From Lumbricus terrestris (taxonomy: Eukaryota; Annelida; Clitellata; Crassiclitellata; Lumbricidae), in the NCBI GenBank assembly GCA_949752735.1, contig OX457053.1, positions 9,113,491 to 9,177,490 on the forward strand: DNA of 64,000 nt, given 5' to 3'. This document shows positions 28,757-41,955 of this stretch, in pieces (the stretch's first letter is position 1; each line of letters opens with the position of its first letter). A program made the position numbers and the translations under genes. The notes beneath the pieces are model-generated. The model was not told where the DNA came from. It worked only from the letters and a program-made list of their open reading frames with translations, and made no database searches.

Positions 28757-31700
28757 CTGATATCACTGATATCATAACAATAAAAAATGAGTCATCCATT
28801 GTGATGACTCATGTGATGCCAATGACCGAGAGCCGCATGAAAACTGTTACGTTGAAGACGTTATGTTGTAACATAACTCAAGAAAACGTATAACTTTGAT
28901 GATCAAGCGGTTTTGCTCTGAGTTTTTTTCTTTGGCATTTAAAGTTGTTCGGTGAAAGTTTCTGCAGAGCATTTGATTTTATGATGTAGAAGATCTTTCT
29001 TGTGGAGTCATCGGATTTCGTTAAACTGTTTTTTAAGCAGTGTATATAACTGAATTTCAAATTGATACGCCGGAAGATGCACAGTTGTTTTCAAAATTTC
29101 TGCCGCACTGGTGTACGCAATAGGATCAATGTATACTCACAGCTGAGACTAAATTTATATATATATATATAATATATATTACATGTGTATGTGTATATAT
29201 ATATATTGTGTATATATAATTATATATAGCGCTATTATAAGTATTGTCGTATGGAAATGCCAGATGTGTGTGATACATTTCTGTAATTTGCACACGACTG
29301 GTAAAGGCTTTAAATAGTGTGTTGCAAAGACACTGTTATCTTGTGTGCATCAAAGGATTGTGACGAGTATAATATCAGGAAACTAGTTCTGTTAACCGAT
29401 ACTTGATCACTCGACATCTTGTTGTGTACCAGAGTCTGTACGGTGCGGGGTTATTGATTTTGACCGATCATTGATATTTATTGATTGATTGTTTGATTGA
29501 CCGGTCTTGCTATCAGTCTTTTAGCAGTGGTCAGTGTGGTGGTCATTGCCGTGTACTTGAATGACCGAACGAAAAAACAAAAGCTGATCGGACAGTTGTT
29601 GTCGACCGAGTACGATTGACAATCTGATTGAAGCAGTTTATTGATTGAAATACCGTTGGTTGAAGAGCAGCGACGGTTGATTGCGACGCAAGTTGAACGC
29701 TGGTGATTGATTGATTGACTTATTTATTGATTATTGTTGTTGACTTGCCATTGAACAGGTTATGACAAATGACAGATGCAATGTTCCGTTTAAGCTCATT
29801 TCTATGATGATTCGTTCGCCTTAAGCATCATCATCGTCGTCGTCGTCGTCAGGTGGTGGTAGTGGTGGTGATGGTGGTGGTGGTGCTGCACACCGGTTGC
29901 CATTGTGACACAACGGACTAAATATGCCTGTAACAGAGTGCAATGGTGACTGCGGTGTTGCCCCCAGAAGTGTTTCAGTGTTTTATTGTTGATATTGTTT
30001 ACGTGGGACGACCGTTAGTTCTGATTTCAGCCAGCGTAAAGCTGGACAAGCCGTGACAGCAGTTTGAGACTTTCTAACTGAGCCTTGAATTAGCCATTCT
30101 GCCGAGCCATTCGATATGCTGACTTATGCTAATGTAGCAGTTGTTGCTGAGCCATGACGTGTTATAGCCATAACTTGTTTCTGCGGTTCTTGCCGAGCCA
30201 TGATGAGCCGCAAGACGGCTTCAGCATCAGAGATCTGATTCAGGCATCAAAATAGAAGTATGTGGTCACGGTTGATGGTTGAGCCATCGAAGTAGATGGT
30301 TTATGGCCATAGAATCTGCTGGAGCTATACAAATGGAAGGCTGTGTTCACTTAACTCTGGTGGAGAAACCGAAATACAAATAGGTATATTTTGGGTGAGC
30401 CACAAATACCGTAGCATTAGCAATGTTTGGATTGGCACAGACTAACATGTCCTGGCTAAAAGTCTGGTTATAGTCAACCAGAAACAGCAGCATGGTTTAT
30501 TATGGTCAAAAAGTCATTTAGCCAACGTGGCTCTTCATCAAGTGGCTAATTTTTCAGTGCTGAACGAATGCAGCTTTTGCAGTATGTTTAGAATGATAAA
30601 TTTTTCACAAAAACTTAGAAAACTTGAATTTGCCATAAATTTATTCCCAGTTTTCATGAAACTGCAATTGCTTATCCACACAAAAATCTGTGAAATTTTA
30701 CTTTCGTAGAACGTTAAACATTGAACATTTACGAAATTTGTTTACTTAAAACTTAAATTCACTTGAACCATCGTTGCCGAGTCGTATGGAATTTGTTGTG
30801 TACTAATTTCACTCTAGCATTTGATGATGCGTGATATATGACTGTCGCTATTTAAAGACTGCAGAAATGCCACTGCACTGCCATAATGGAAGTTCCATAA
30901 TATGGCTAGCGAATGAAGCTGTGTCTGATATTCCTACATTATCACAGCTAACGTGCACAGCACTTTTATGACTTCTGCAACTATAAAGTTGTGATGATGG
31001 TTAATGTTAATAAATGCAAAGCCATTATGGCCAATTCAGCCAAAATGAAATGCCATCATGGCTAGTAAGTGCTGCTAAATCCAATGTCATAATGGCCATT
31101 GTTAGCCTAATAGCCGCAATGCCATCATGGCTACTGCCATTTCCAAGTTGCCACATATGGCTCATGTTATGATGAAAATGCAGATGATTATGCCAAACTG
31201 ATTGCTTTCATGTGAACCAGTTTTGTACAAATGGCAAACACACTGGTGCTGCACTTTGCGCTTGTCACAGTTTAGATTTGAGAATCATTTGTTTGAGAGA
31301 CCATCCAGAAATGCTGTAAATCCTTCAAAAATAATTGACCATCATTAGGCGAATTTTATTTATTTTTGTTATGTTGTTACACTTGCTGTTTGGCAAACCG
31401 GTTTTGAAAGTTGTCGAGGTTGCAAAATTTTTCAAAAAAATCAAAGGAACGTAGAATAGCTTGTCTGTCTGAGAACTGAAACAGAGACAAGGGTTTGATT
31501 CTTCTATTTGAATATTGTCTCGAGATTAAATGAGGTGTCTAAAAAAAGGAGTGGTTCCACCTGAGAGAAAACAAAAGATGTCCGACACTTTACCTGTTTC
31601 TTTGCCTGTTGTTCCAAGCTCTAGCACTAACACTTGCCAAGTTATTTGAATTTTATGTATTTGCATCAGCGCGCAATGAAACTGAAGATTGAACGGTGAA

Positions 31701-32447
31701 AAAACTGTATCTATGAGGCTGAAAATGACCTCAATATCTTAGACTTTTTTCTGTAGTCATCATAAATATTTTGTTGACTGTCACTTTTTCTATTTTGCTC
31801 CAACTGACCCATCAACACCGCTAAACTCGCATGAAATTCTGCGTGCACCGTATATCTGCAAGAATGTGGAAAATATCCACAATGCGAAAGCTCTTCTTGC
31901 ACCTGTAGAGTTGAGAAATTTCCTTTTCGCTAAATAATTATCAATCGAGCTTTTCAAGAAATAAACAAATTGGAGCAAATACCAGAAATGTTTAAATTAC
32001 CAAAATTGCATTTCACTTGCACCCAGAGCGTTTTAAAAATTAACGATACGTCAAAATTGTTACTTCCCGTGAAAATGCTGCCAAAATTACCGGTCAACTC
32101 AAAATCAAATGGTAGAAGCAAGTCCGCTTGCTTGTTGGCCAGGTAGGCTCGGATGCAATGTGTATATTTTACAGAGTAACTCAACTCCTGTTGCAAGAGA
32201 GAGAGATAGTGTAAATAGATTTGCTTGATCAAGAAATATGCATATTTCAAGTGTAATTATCTCGTGTTTTCATTCATCTATCTGTTCCGTATAAAAAGTA
32301 CGATATTAGAAGTCACAAGTTTCTGTCTTGTCTTATTCCTTCGTTAATCTAAAAGCAGCAGTTTTTGAGCTATGTTTAAAGAATTATGGATTAAACTATA
32401 TGGAATGAAACCATTTGGGTTTTATAAACAAGTTGAGGAAGGACTAA
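28757..32447. other. Intergenic, no gene supported
   Basis: AT-rich with a TA block (29157-29228), short GTC/GGT runs (29838-29886) and scattered degenerate GAGCCAT/GCCATCATGGCT words (30050-31150) that may be a very old satellite. The open frames are short, lack splice or family support and are rejected. If the Trio 3' UTR is long it would extend here, but nothing shows that. Confidence 0.6.
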
Positions 32448-32850
32448 GTAATGGCACAGTATTGCCAACCATGTTACCCATTACTTGGTATTGGCACAGT
32501 ATTACCAACCACGTTACCTAATACTTAGTAATGGCACAGTATTACCAACCATGTTACCTAATACTTAGTATTGGCACAGTATTGCCAACCATGTTACCTA
32601 ATACTTAGTATTGGCACAGTATTACCAACCACGTTACCTAATACTTAGTATTGGCACAGTATTGCCAACCATGTTACCTAATATATAGTATTGGCCCAGT
32701 ATTACCAACCACGTTACCTAATACTTAGTATTGGCACAGTATTACCAACCATGTTACCTAATACCTGGTACTTTGTATTGGCACAGTATTACCAACCACA
32801 TTACCTAATACTTTGTATTGGCACAGTATTACCAACCACGTTACCTAATA
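32448..32850. repeat. 40-bp tandem repeat (about 10 copies)
   Basis: Unit close to TTGGCACAGTATTACCAACC ATGTTACCTAATACTTAGTA. Main variants are ATTACC/ATTGCC, CATG/CACG and a small insertion near 32768. Intergenic. Confidence 0.95.
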
Positions 32851-33107
32851 AACAACACATAATTAGTACAAGCCAAGAAAAACAAGAAGGATAGTATCTT
32901 GGTATCTTGATTATTCTGTACACTGTCTAATAATTCTAAATGATTATCTAAAAGGTCAAAACAAAGTTCATTGGAACAGATCATAGAAAACACTAAATGA
33001 CACAAGAGAATGTGCACCGAATGTTCTTGAAATTTCGAGTTGCTGCGTCAACTCCTCAAGTGAAAGTGAATAATCTGACTAGCATATTACCATATTCATA
33101 TGCACAC

Positions 33108-33475
33108 ATGCGCGCCCACACATAGGGGCAAGAGGGGGCATTTCCCCCCCCTGTAAAATTAAAACCCATTTTTCTAACTACTACATCTGGGGTTTATAAC
33201 AAATTTCTTCGCATTAGAGAATCAAAAAACCTACTTTTAACTAATACTTTTCGATTTAAAAAAAAAATTCTTTGCAAAAAGAAACAATTCATATTATAAA
33301 TGTTGAAAAGTGAAACTGAGAAATTTACATCAAGAAACCTCTATGAAAAATACCCATGTGCATGTTCTTAACTTCCATGCTCTGCTTTTTTTACCTCTTG
33401 CTACAAATTTGTTTAACCTTGACCATCGCGTTTGCCCCCTCCTGCAAAAATTTCTGCGAGCGCCCATGTATGCAA
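33108..33475. mobile_element. MITE, family B, copy 2
   Basis: Left end GCGCGCCCACACATAGGGGC AAGAGGGGGCA and right end TGCCCCCTCCTGCAAAAATT..GAGCGCCCA are inverted relative to each other and match 13917-14197, as do internal AAATTTCTTCGCATTAGAG and ACCTCTATGAAAAATA blocks. No clean target duplication was found. Sequence from 33476 to 34302 has no supported feature. Confidence 0.5.
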
Positions 33476-34310
33476 AGACCAATTTACCTAATTGCTAGAT
33501 GCTAAGCAACATTCGGGTCAAAGCCATTGACAAAGCTAAGCCATCTGCTCCTCAACACCCTCCCCCGCTATGCATATGTGTATCTATGCAGAGGTGAATC
33601 AACGTGTGAGTGAATACAGGCAGACCTGGCACCTACATATTGTGACAAGATAGTTTCGGCCAATCGCAAGTTCTCACAAGAATAAGCATGACTGCAAACA
33701 GAACAGATCAACATCTGCAGCCAAAGGACTTCAAAATCGAATACTCAAATTCACGTGAAGCACAGATGAATTATGATAAAATATTACTATCAAAATAATA
33801 ACTATAATTATTATTATTCTTGTAATAATATTACTATTATTATTATGCCTATTTTTGATTGGCAACATCTACGACACTTGTGTTCAATGCACAAAGAAGT
33901 ATCGTATTAACAGATGGAATGACAGCATTTGGCACAACGAGAGAATATTTAACTTGTAGACAGGGACAGAGATTCAAACCTCTGAGACAGAGGCTAGTAA
34001 ATAACGTACAAAGAGGACCAATCCATACAGTATGTACAGTGTACAAAGCCATCCAAATAGCATGTACAGAGAAATTCGAAATTGGCTCCCTCCCTGTGCG
34101 CATGTGTAGTTTTTACACTCCCATGCTTGACGCACCCTCCCAAATCCTATAGAATGGTCTGTAGTTAAATCCATCCATGCAGAAAGAATGATAAATAATA
34201 ATTTAACGTGTTTACAAAAAAGGATGATAGTCCACTGTCACTGTATGGAGGGGCATGCACGAAACATCTCTCAAACAATAATAATTATCCCATTCGTACA
34301 TGATGGATAT

Positions 34311-36846
34311 TAGTGTGGTCCACAAAGCTATGGGAAAAAATAAAGTTTGAAAAATTCGTGACGGTACCCTTTTATTCTGTTATGCATCATGTATCAATGA
34401 TTCCTACCAAATTTTATTGAAATTGCTCAAAGTTTAGAGGTCGCGCGACAAGGTGAGATATATTACAGCACCCCCAACTGTACATTCGTTTGTGATTTAG
34501 TGATAAAGGTTGTCATACACGCATTGCTTACTTCGATCTGTAGAGAGAAGCTGATGCTATTATTCTTTTAATCAAATACCTTTTTAAAACAAGGGTATAC
34601 ATGGCCCTTGGGTCATTTTTTAAATAATAAGAGGGAAGGGATAAATTTACGGATGTACCTGATGCTAAGCTGATAGCAATGCTTTCGATGGATAGGAACA
34701 TCCCTTCTGGTAATACTGTAAAGCAGCTATTTGATAGATTGCCAGTATGCTACTGGCATGGGCGGAGACTTATGGGGAAGGTCCACCAATGTTTGCGGTG
34801 GGGGACCTTCCCTCCTCACCACAAACACTTGCTCATATCTCCCAACAGTTCAGAAATATACCAAAAATAGCATAGGACATTTTGAGAGTGTTAGGATAAT
34901 ATCGGTAAATCTGTTAAAATATAAGTACGGTAGAAAAAAGGTCATCAGCCATTTTGGTTGGGAAAATATTATATTTTCATTAGATTTCTACAAAACGACT
35001 AAAAAAGGGCGTCAAAAATAATTATGGTCGATGAAAATATCGTCGATGACTCAGCCGTCTCTCGGCGATCGTCCTTCGGCCGCTCATTCGTCCCACACCT
35101 CAACTATTGGACCACGTATACGCCTGTGGATACTGGTATCAAAGATGCATGTGTGAAGTGAATTAATTACTCGGAGTGCAAAGGTTAACTCGTGGCACAG
35201 GTGAAAAACAAGACAAGCTGTTGTGATTCTGTTGAAAGATTGTGGCTATAGAGTATTTTTTCTTCATATTCTCTGCCCCACGGCAGGTTCGAACTTCCGA
35301 TGGATGGGAAGGATATTGTATTCCATCAGAGTCTTGATGTTCAAAGAACAATTCCTTCTTACAGACCAGAAGAAATGTCAGTTAGAGACATCAACCTGTT
35401 TCCTAGTCTGGTATGCACAGAAGCATGATGTCTTGTCCAAGCCTGATAACAACACCATTGAGAGACCTTCGAATTATGAAGTCCATCTTCAGGTACAAAG
35501 CGTTCAAAAACAAATTGTCATTTCTGCAGCAATCACCAAAGCTCTTTCTAAGGATTTGTAATAATCATGTGTGTGAGGAGTCGGTAGCCTTGGCCTTTTT
35601 AGACACAGCCATCAACCATGCAACATGTCCAGCAAAAGATGGTCAAGGCATCTCAAATTCAAGAACAAAACGAGCGCCTTAAACACACATTCAAGTTGCA
35701 GGTGAGCCATGTAGGTGGGAATATCTTGGGACGGTGAAACCTTTGAACTTCCTACAGGTAGTAGAACTGCCATGCGAATTCCTAAATGAGATTGATACTG
35801 AACAATGAAAACAAAATCAGGATTGACAGAAGGCAAAACAGTGCACAAAGAGTGTCAGGGTTGTAAACATAGATGTAAAAAACGATGGAAACGAAATAAA
35901 AAACGGTAAAAAACGTCGTTTTTTTCAAAATAATAAAAAACGACAAAAAAACGATAAAAAACGGAAACGGTAAATAATTTGACTTTGCTACATCTAAAAC
36001 CACATTTTTACCTTGAAAACATTGATTAGGAACCTACTACACGCAGGCTATCTCTTAAATGATGATGTTAAACGATGAAATAATGACTTTAGTTAGCTGA
36101 ATCCTTGAGAGTATTGGCGGAAAACATATGGAATATAAAGAAAAAATTAAAATTAAGGAAAATAATAACAGAAAGTAAATGAATAAATAAAGTTAAAGAG
36201 AAAATAAAAAACGATAAAAAACGATGGGAAAAATAAAAAACGAAAAAAACGACGTTTTTTGGGAGAGAATAAAAAACGGAAAAAAACGTTTTTTACAACT
36301 ATGGTTGTAAACGTCAATGCCGAGAGGGGTTGTTAAACTCATTCAAGAAAACAAATCATCCATCACTAAAAATGAAGGGGAGAAAATTTAATCTAATGCA
36401 GGTTGTATCTGAGCACAGAGCTCAGTTCCTTGACGCAATGAAGTATCCGTTAGGCATTCTGCTGAGACTCCAACAATCGAAAACCCTATGTTCAGCATAT
36501 GGCTGCCATTGCTATCATTTAAAAAAATTATTTTATGACTAAATTATTAACTTAATATCAGCATTCAGTGCATCTATGTGCCACTCAATCTCTTATGCAG
36601 TCTACAAGATCAGTTCATTTTTTAAAATCTAAATTCTAAAAGAGTCCTTCTCCATATGATTTTAATACTGCCATTTGCTTATTTTTCGGCATTGTCACGA
36701 ATGGTGAAAAGATAGGAGCATTGCGCGACCATTAAATATTAATCAATCAGGCTGAAATTTTACACTTATTCACTAATAAGGCAAGGTAACAGAATGAGCG
36801 GGTACCGTCAAGGAAATTTGAAAAATAATTTTTGTGGACCACACTA
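34311..36846. mobile_element. 2.5-kb TIR transposon (hAT-like TSD), non-autonomous or decayed
   Basis: Terminal inverted repeats TAGTGTGGTCCACAAA / TTTGTGGACCACACTA (16 bp, perfect). Flanks ATGGATAT (34303-34310 and 36847-36854) are a perfect 8-bp target duplication. Inner ends are also related in inverted orientation (GTCGCGCGAC, GGTACC). Interior frames (for example DGKDIVFHQSLDVQRTIPSY near 35315-35375, and a 70-aa frame at 36330-36542) match no transposase I know. They could be decayed transposase or captured sequence. A smaller TIR element (35868-36303) is nested inside. Confidence 0.85.
35868..36303. mobile_element. Nested MITE with (AAAAAACG) structure
   Basis: Left end CATAGATGTAAAAAACG, right end CGTTTTTTACAACTATG (16 of 17 paired). 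Flanked by perfect 8-bp GTTGTAAA (35860-35867 and 36304-36311). Both subterminal regions are made of AAAAAACGNN units and AACGTCGTTTTTT, so the two arms are largely self-complementary. It is younger than its 2.5-kb host element. Confidence 0.88.
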
Positions 36847-37544
36847 ATGGATATCTATCTACTCAGTGACTCACTAGAACAAAGCCAATAAATATACAGT
36901 AATAGACAAATGCGACAAATATCGAAACCTGTCGCATGCAGGTTCCATACCTTTTTATTCGGTCATATGCTGCAATGGCTCGGCTTTAAAATACTTTCTA
37001 TTGAATAAAATATCTTTTTCTTCCCGAAGTTACACTGGTTTGATTTTTTCACAAGTTTAGATTGAGAAAATCGAATACAAAGTTTCTGAATATTCGTGTC
37101 ATCAAAGTCATCAGAAACCACTAGTGGATTATTCTATAATTTTGCTGGGTAACAAAGAAATATATTCTGAATCAAATAACACAAAGGGCATCAAATTCGA
37201 TTCTATACATTGTGAATTATGGCAAATTCATAGCCATGAAGAATATTCTATATTCTTGGCCCCTCTCGCCTATTTCATAGCCATCTCCGAATATTATTGA
37301 AGAATATTATACACTCTTGACCCCTCTTGCCTATTTTAGCTTCTAGCACAAATTGTAGGAAATGACAAGTGACGCGTTTGGAGCCCTGGCCTCACAGTTA
37401 TTGAGGCTTCACCCCTCGTCTCCCATACGTATATATACACTGACCCTCATATGCATTTGAGTTACCCCTCATGCCCAAGCATACGACAATGGATACAACT
37501 TTCTGTACAATTTCCTGTCAGCATCACAGATGAAAGATCGACGA

Positions 37545-37703
37545 CAGTGGCGTAGGCAAGGGGGGGTTTCGAGGGTTAAACCCCCCATTGGCTCCGGAAA
37601 AAGGTTTTTTGAGGTTATTTTTTTATTTAAGTAAGAAAAAATAGCAAAAAGCAGGGTTTCCGGTCATAAAACCCCCCACCAAAAATTCCTGGCTATGCCA
37701 CTG
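37545..37703. mobile_element. hAT-like MITE, CAGTGGCG family, copy 3
   Basis: Short 159-bp form: CAGTGGCGTAGGCAAGGGGG at the left and AAATTCCTGGCTATGCCACTG at the right. Perfect 8-bp target duplication ATCGACGA (37537-37544 and 37704-37711). Confidence 0.93.
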
Positions 37704-37711
37704 ATCGACGA

Positions 37712-39190
37712 TACATGTTTTGATTTCAATACAATACTTGTGATTAGTGCACTTATTGACCAGTGAATCGCGTGTTACATCCACAGCAGTACACGTGAAA
37801 TTCACAGTTCCAAAGTAAAGCTCTCATTATACTTTTCCAAAACATTAAAACGGAGGCTCAACATTAAAGCATATCTCCAGCGTAGCCGCAGCTATAAGGA
37901 AAACATAAAAATCTAACTTCAGTAGCAATTGGTTGACTGAATTAATAAAATTTCATATAATTAAATAAGTATTGGATCATGACCCTGTCTACGAAATTAT
38001 CTAAATCTGTGAGCGGGTAATCTATCGCATTAGCGCTCGCAATTATTCGCTATTGGACTCGTTTTAGCGATGGTCACATAGAAGTTGGAACGACGAAAAG
38101 AATTCTCGCTAAACAGAAGTCAGATAAATTAAAGCAATTTCTACTTTAAAAAGTGGGATCGACGAAAACATTCTTGCTTACATTGGAGTTGGACTGATTA
38201 AAAAATGATTGTTATTTAAATAAAAGTTGTATTGAAAAAAACATTTGTGGCTCATATAGAAGCTGGATTGATGTAACGAATTTCTGCCTCAATGGTAGCT
38301 GGATGGATAAAGAGGATTGAGTAGAAGTCGGATTGACGAAAAATAATAATGCTGCAATGGGCGAATAAGTTAGAACGCTGAAACGATAGATTACTCTGCG
38401 CTCGCTAAACTCGGACGGGATCAACAAAAACAAAACATGCCCTCAACAAAACCAAATTCCACAAATCATCACGAAAATTCCCATTCACGAGTTCTTCAAC
38501 GAAACGCAACTGCCTGCAAATTGCACAGCATCAATGTTGAAGATTCACTGAACACACACACAGAGTCACCAGGGAAATATCACACACATACCTCAAGACA
38601 AGAAAAATGTTTAAAAAAGTGAGCATAGATAGCATTCTAAGATTTCTCACTACATATATACAATAAACGACTATTTACAATAATTTCTCACCGCACATTA
38701 TATGCAGGACATTGCAAATGCACTGTAAATATGTGTATATACTATATACACATTATACATATATGATTATATGTGGTGTGTAATGTGTATATGCACACAC
38801 ACATATATACACACTTTTTTACGCATAAGATACATATATGTATGCATAAATATATGTGCATATTACTATATTAATACATATATATCCATATATATGTATT
38901 ATGTATATATACAGTACTGTATGCTATCTCTATATACATACATATATATATATATATAAAATTAAATAAAATGCCACAAACAAACAATAAATGCATCTCA
39001 AATGCACACAATAACGCATCCGCTGTACACAAGCACGCACCTCGAACAAATTCGACACACACATGTATAATCAATCGTCATTAAAAGCTTTCACTTAAAT
39101 AAAAGCGTGGAACTCCTGCCAAACAACACCACGCCCAATGCCACACGAAATGCAGAGATCGAACAGATCCACAACGACAATCCATCCGTG
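37712..39190. other. Intergenic, AT-rich, with TA/CA low-complexity block
   Basis: No gene supported. From about 38700 to 38965 there are TATATACA/ACATATAT words. The 3' UTR and cleavage site of PIKfyve (minus strand) should lie near here, but I could not identify a convincing polyadenylation signal. Confidence 0.5.
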
Positions 39191-39194
39191 ATCC

Positions 39195-39418
39195 ATGATC
39201 GATTGATTGATTGATTGATCGATTGATTGATTGATCGATTGATTGATTGATCGATTAATCGATTGATTGATTGATCTATTGATTGATCGATCGATTAATT
39301 GATTGATTGATCGATCGATTGATGGATCGATCGATTGATGGATCGATCGATTGATTGATTGATTGATCGATTGATGGATCAATCAATCGATTGATTGATT
39401 GATCGATCGATCAACCCG
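39195..39418. repeat. (GATT)n/(GATC)n tetranucleotide array abutting the PIKfyve stop
   Basis: About 55 GATT/GATC/GATG units. On the minus strand it begins within the last codons of PIKfyve: the TGA stop (39413-39411) is itself a TGAT unit. The 3' UTR therefore starts with the array. Confidence 0.93.
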
Positions 39419-39580
39419 TCTTCTGATCGTGGTTGTGGGACGTGGGTCGAACGATGGAACAGTCAACGCCCTGGGCGAATCCGACCCACCGGTCAGGAAC
39501 GAGAAGGAAGTAGCGGTCCATGGCGTCGAAGAAACGTCGTTTGTAGATGTCGGGCGACACGACCGTCGGCTGTTCCTTGC
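39411..39580 (-). CDS. PIKFYVE: PIKfyve exon 21: kinase C-terminus and stop
   Basis: Acceptor TTCCTGTTCCAG. GKEQPTVVSPDIYKRRFFDA then MDRYFLLVPDRWVGFAQG, against KMPTVVSPELYRTRFCEAMD KYFLMVPDHW in vertebrates. About 19 residues follow the usual end (VDCSIVRPTSHNHDQKTG), then TGA inside a tetranucleotide repeat. Confidence 0.97.
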
Positions 39581-40386
39581 CTGGAACAGGAACCATCGAA
39601 AATCACTTTTTTGAAAAACCCGTATAATTGAAAATTTTATGCTCTAATCAAAATTTGAAGTGACTCCAATTGTTTTAAGTGTCCTTTAAGCAATGTTCAG
39701 AGAAAGGCAAATCGAATTTATTTAGTGACTCTGACTGTTCTTAAGTGTTTTAAATGTTCCAAGTGCTCTAAAACCAGGGCTGAAAGTGAGCCGGGTCGGT
39801 CCGGGTCTGCGACCCGGCATCGATTTTCGGGACCTGCTGTTGCCGGGTCTCAGCCGGGTCGCTTGTTTACCAAAAATCAGTTGCGAATAACTAAAAAAGA
39901 TCGTCATTCGCCAAAAACTAGATTAAAACGGTAGGATTTTTAAACATTTTTGGCAAATGACTAGCGTAGATACTTGTGCCAATGAATAGGCCTACACCGC
40001 AGATATGTTAAACATGCCGCCGACCCGTGATGAGGTTATGTGCACCATAACCTTACTGGGCGGCCCGCCGGCTTACTAGGAGGGGCTACGCCGGTAGTCC
40101 TGCACAACTACATTAGGAAATGGGGTGTTAAATTAGCAGCAGCATTCATAGGCGGAGACTTAAGGGGCCAGAGGGCGATCCCGAAATCTGTGGTTGGGGA
40201 TGGAGATGCTAATATCACCAATATTTCAGAAATATTTCAGAAATATCATTAGACTCTATAAATTTCTGGAGTGTTATCCACTGTTTATCCATAATGAGCA
40301 ATTTTGTTACGATGACAGCAAAAATTCTACCTCTGCAGTGTTGAAATTCAAAAATTTATAGACCTACGACGTGGCGACGGTGGTGG

Positions 40387-40645
40387 CAGTGGCGTAGCCA
40401 GGAATTTCTTATGTTTTTTTAAGGTTTTATGGCCTGGCCAGATGCCCTTTCTGACACCAACCCAACAGTATTACAGTTAATAAGAAGGGAATAAAATAAC
40501 AAAGAGAATAAGGTAAGAAAAACCAAGTGTTACCACAGGCAACTGTTCGTTTTTTCTTATATAAGTGATAAACAACCTTTAAAAAACTTATTCCCTAGGC
40601 CAGTGGGGGGGGTTTAACCCCGAAACTCCCTTGTCTAGGCCACTG
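40387..40645. mobile_element. hAT-like MITE, CAGTGGCG family, copy 4 (nested)
   Basis: Ends CAGTGGCGTAGCCAGGAATT and TTGTCTAGGCCACTG. Perfect 8-bp target duplication GGTGGTGG (40379-40386 and 40646-40653). It is the reverse orientation of the copy at 15446-15941 and lacks that copy's SINE, so it represents the empty-site form. Confidence 0.92.
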
Positions 40646-40689
40646 GGTGGTGGAGACATTCATTGAACACTTAAGCCATTAAAACATTT

Positions 40690-40935
40690 TCAGCAATGAA
40701 ATAATTATGAGAAATTTGTAGAGATGACAGCTTAAAATGATGCCACTGCAGTGTGGATAATTATGTAAAAAAACATTTTGAAATAACTATGAGAAATTTG
40801 TTGAGATGACAGCTTAAAATGATGCCACTGCAGTGTGGATAATTATGTAAAAAAAACATTTTGAAATAACTATGAGAAATTTGTTGAGATGACAGCTTAA
40901 AATGATGCCACTGCAGTGTGGATAATTATGTAAAA
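40690..40935. repeat. ~84-bp tandem triplication
   Basis: Three copies of a unit containing GAGATGACAGCTTAAAATGA, CCACTGCAGTGTGGATAATT and TATGTAAAAA. Related single copies appear at about 41000-41165 and in the Mutator-like element at 18849-19327. Confidence 0.88.
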
Positions 40936-41355
40936 ACATTTTAAAAATGCAAGAGTTCACTTTTGAAGTCATAAACCACGACTTTCTGCACTAAAATGAT
41001 GAGCCGTTTCGTTAAAATGACAGCCTGAAATGCAACTACTGCAATGTGGAAATTCATCAAATTTGACCATTAGGGAGGGGATATTTGTTGAACTCTTAAA
41101 TCAAGTCTTTCAGCAGTGAAATTATGAGAGATTTTGCTGAGATGACAGCTTAAAATAATACCATTATAGTTAGAAAATTTGACAGATTTAAACAATAGGA
41201 GAAGACACTTTTAAGCCGTAGACCACTACTATCAGCACTGAAATGATAAGCATTTTCGCTATAATGACAGTCTAACATGCTAATATTGCTGCGTGCAAGT
41301 TCAAAAGCATTTTGATAATGTGGATGGGCGTATCTCCCCCACCAAACCCATCCCT

Positions 41356-41955
41356 CTCTCAGTAATCGGAGTCGATCGTAACCATCACCTCCAAACATTT
41401 AAAAGCTTCTCAAAAGCCAAACGCGGGGCACCAGCCTATTCACGAGCGCTGCGTCGAGTCAAAAGAGTTGTCCGTAAGAGTAGTCCGAAGGTGGTCCCAG
41501 AGGGGGCAGGACCGCAACTAAGGCGAGTGTCGTCTGGACCGGGAATTGGAGGGTGGACGATCAGATGAGTCATAGTAAGAGTTTTTTTAAAGGCGTGGCT
41601 TCGTTTTCGAATTAAAAGCCCAAGGTTTGATGGATGGAGGGGCCTGAGGAAGGTGATGGTGTGTGATCAGTAATGATGGTGGAGGAACTGAAAAAGATCG
41701 GAATTCAGGAGACGGGTCATTCCAAATGCGTGGTGCTGAGATGGATATTGCTCGGTTGAAGAACTTGAGATGATTTGTGACCGGCGGTCGAGAAAGAAAG
41801 ACAGGTCGATGATCGGGTAGAGCTGATTGGCTGGATGGTGAACAGTTCGCGAAGATATCTGGACTGTGAGCATTGTAAGGAGTTGTAGGTTAAGGAGAGA
41901 ACTTTGAAGTGGATTCGCTCTGGGATTTTCAACCGTAGTGAAGTGACTTGAGGCT
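41356..41955 (-). mobile_element. 5'-truncated copy of the local L2 LINE
   Basis: About 600 bp matching the 3' end of the LINE at 47630-51159, including the frame KIPERIHFKVLSLTYNSLQC SQ..YLRELFTIQP (nearly identical). The frame is broken after that by indels. It lies inside the 2.7-kb hAT-like element. Confidence 0.9.

Noticed and set aside
30050..31150. Scattered GAGCCAT and GCCATCATGGCT words suggesting a regulatory array.
   Set aside because: Too degenerate and irregular to define a unit; probably an old decayed satellite.
28488..33100. CRISPR-like spacing of repeats at 28488-28756 and 32448-32850.
   Set aside because: Units are directly tandem with no unique spacers, in a eukaryotic context; they are minisatellites.
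33849..34174. Possible coding exon between two frames of 66-97 codons.
   Set aside because: Frames overlap on both strands, with no recognisable domain or splice pattern.
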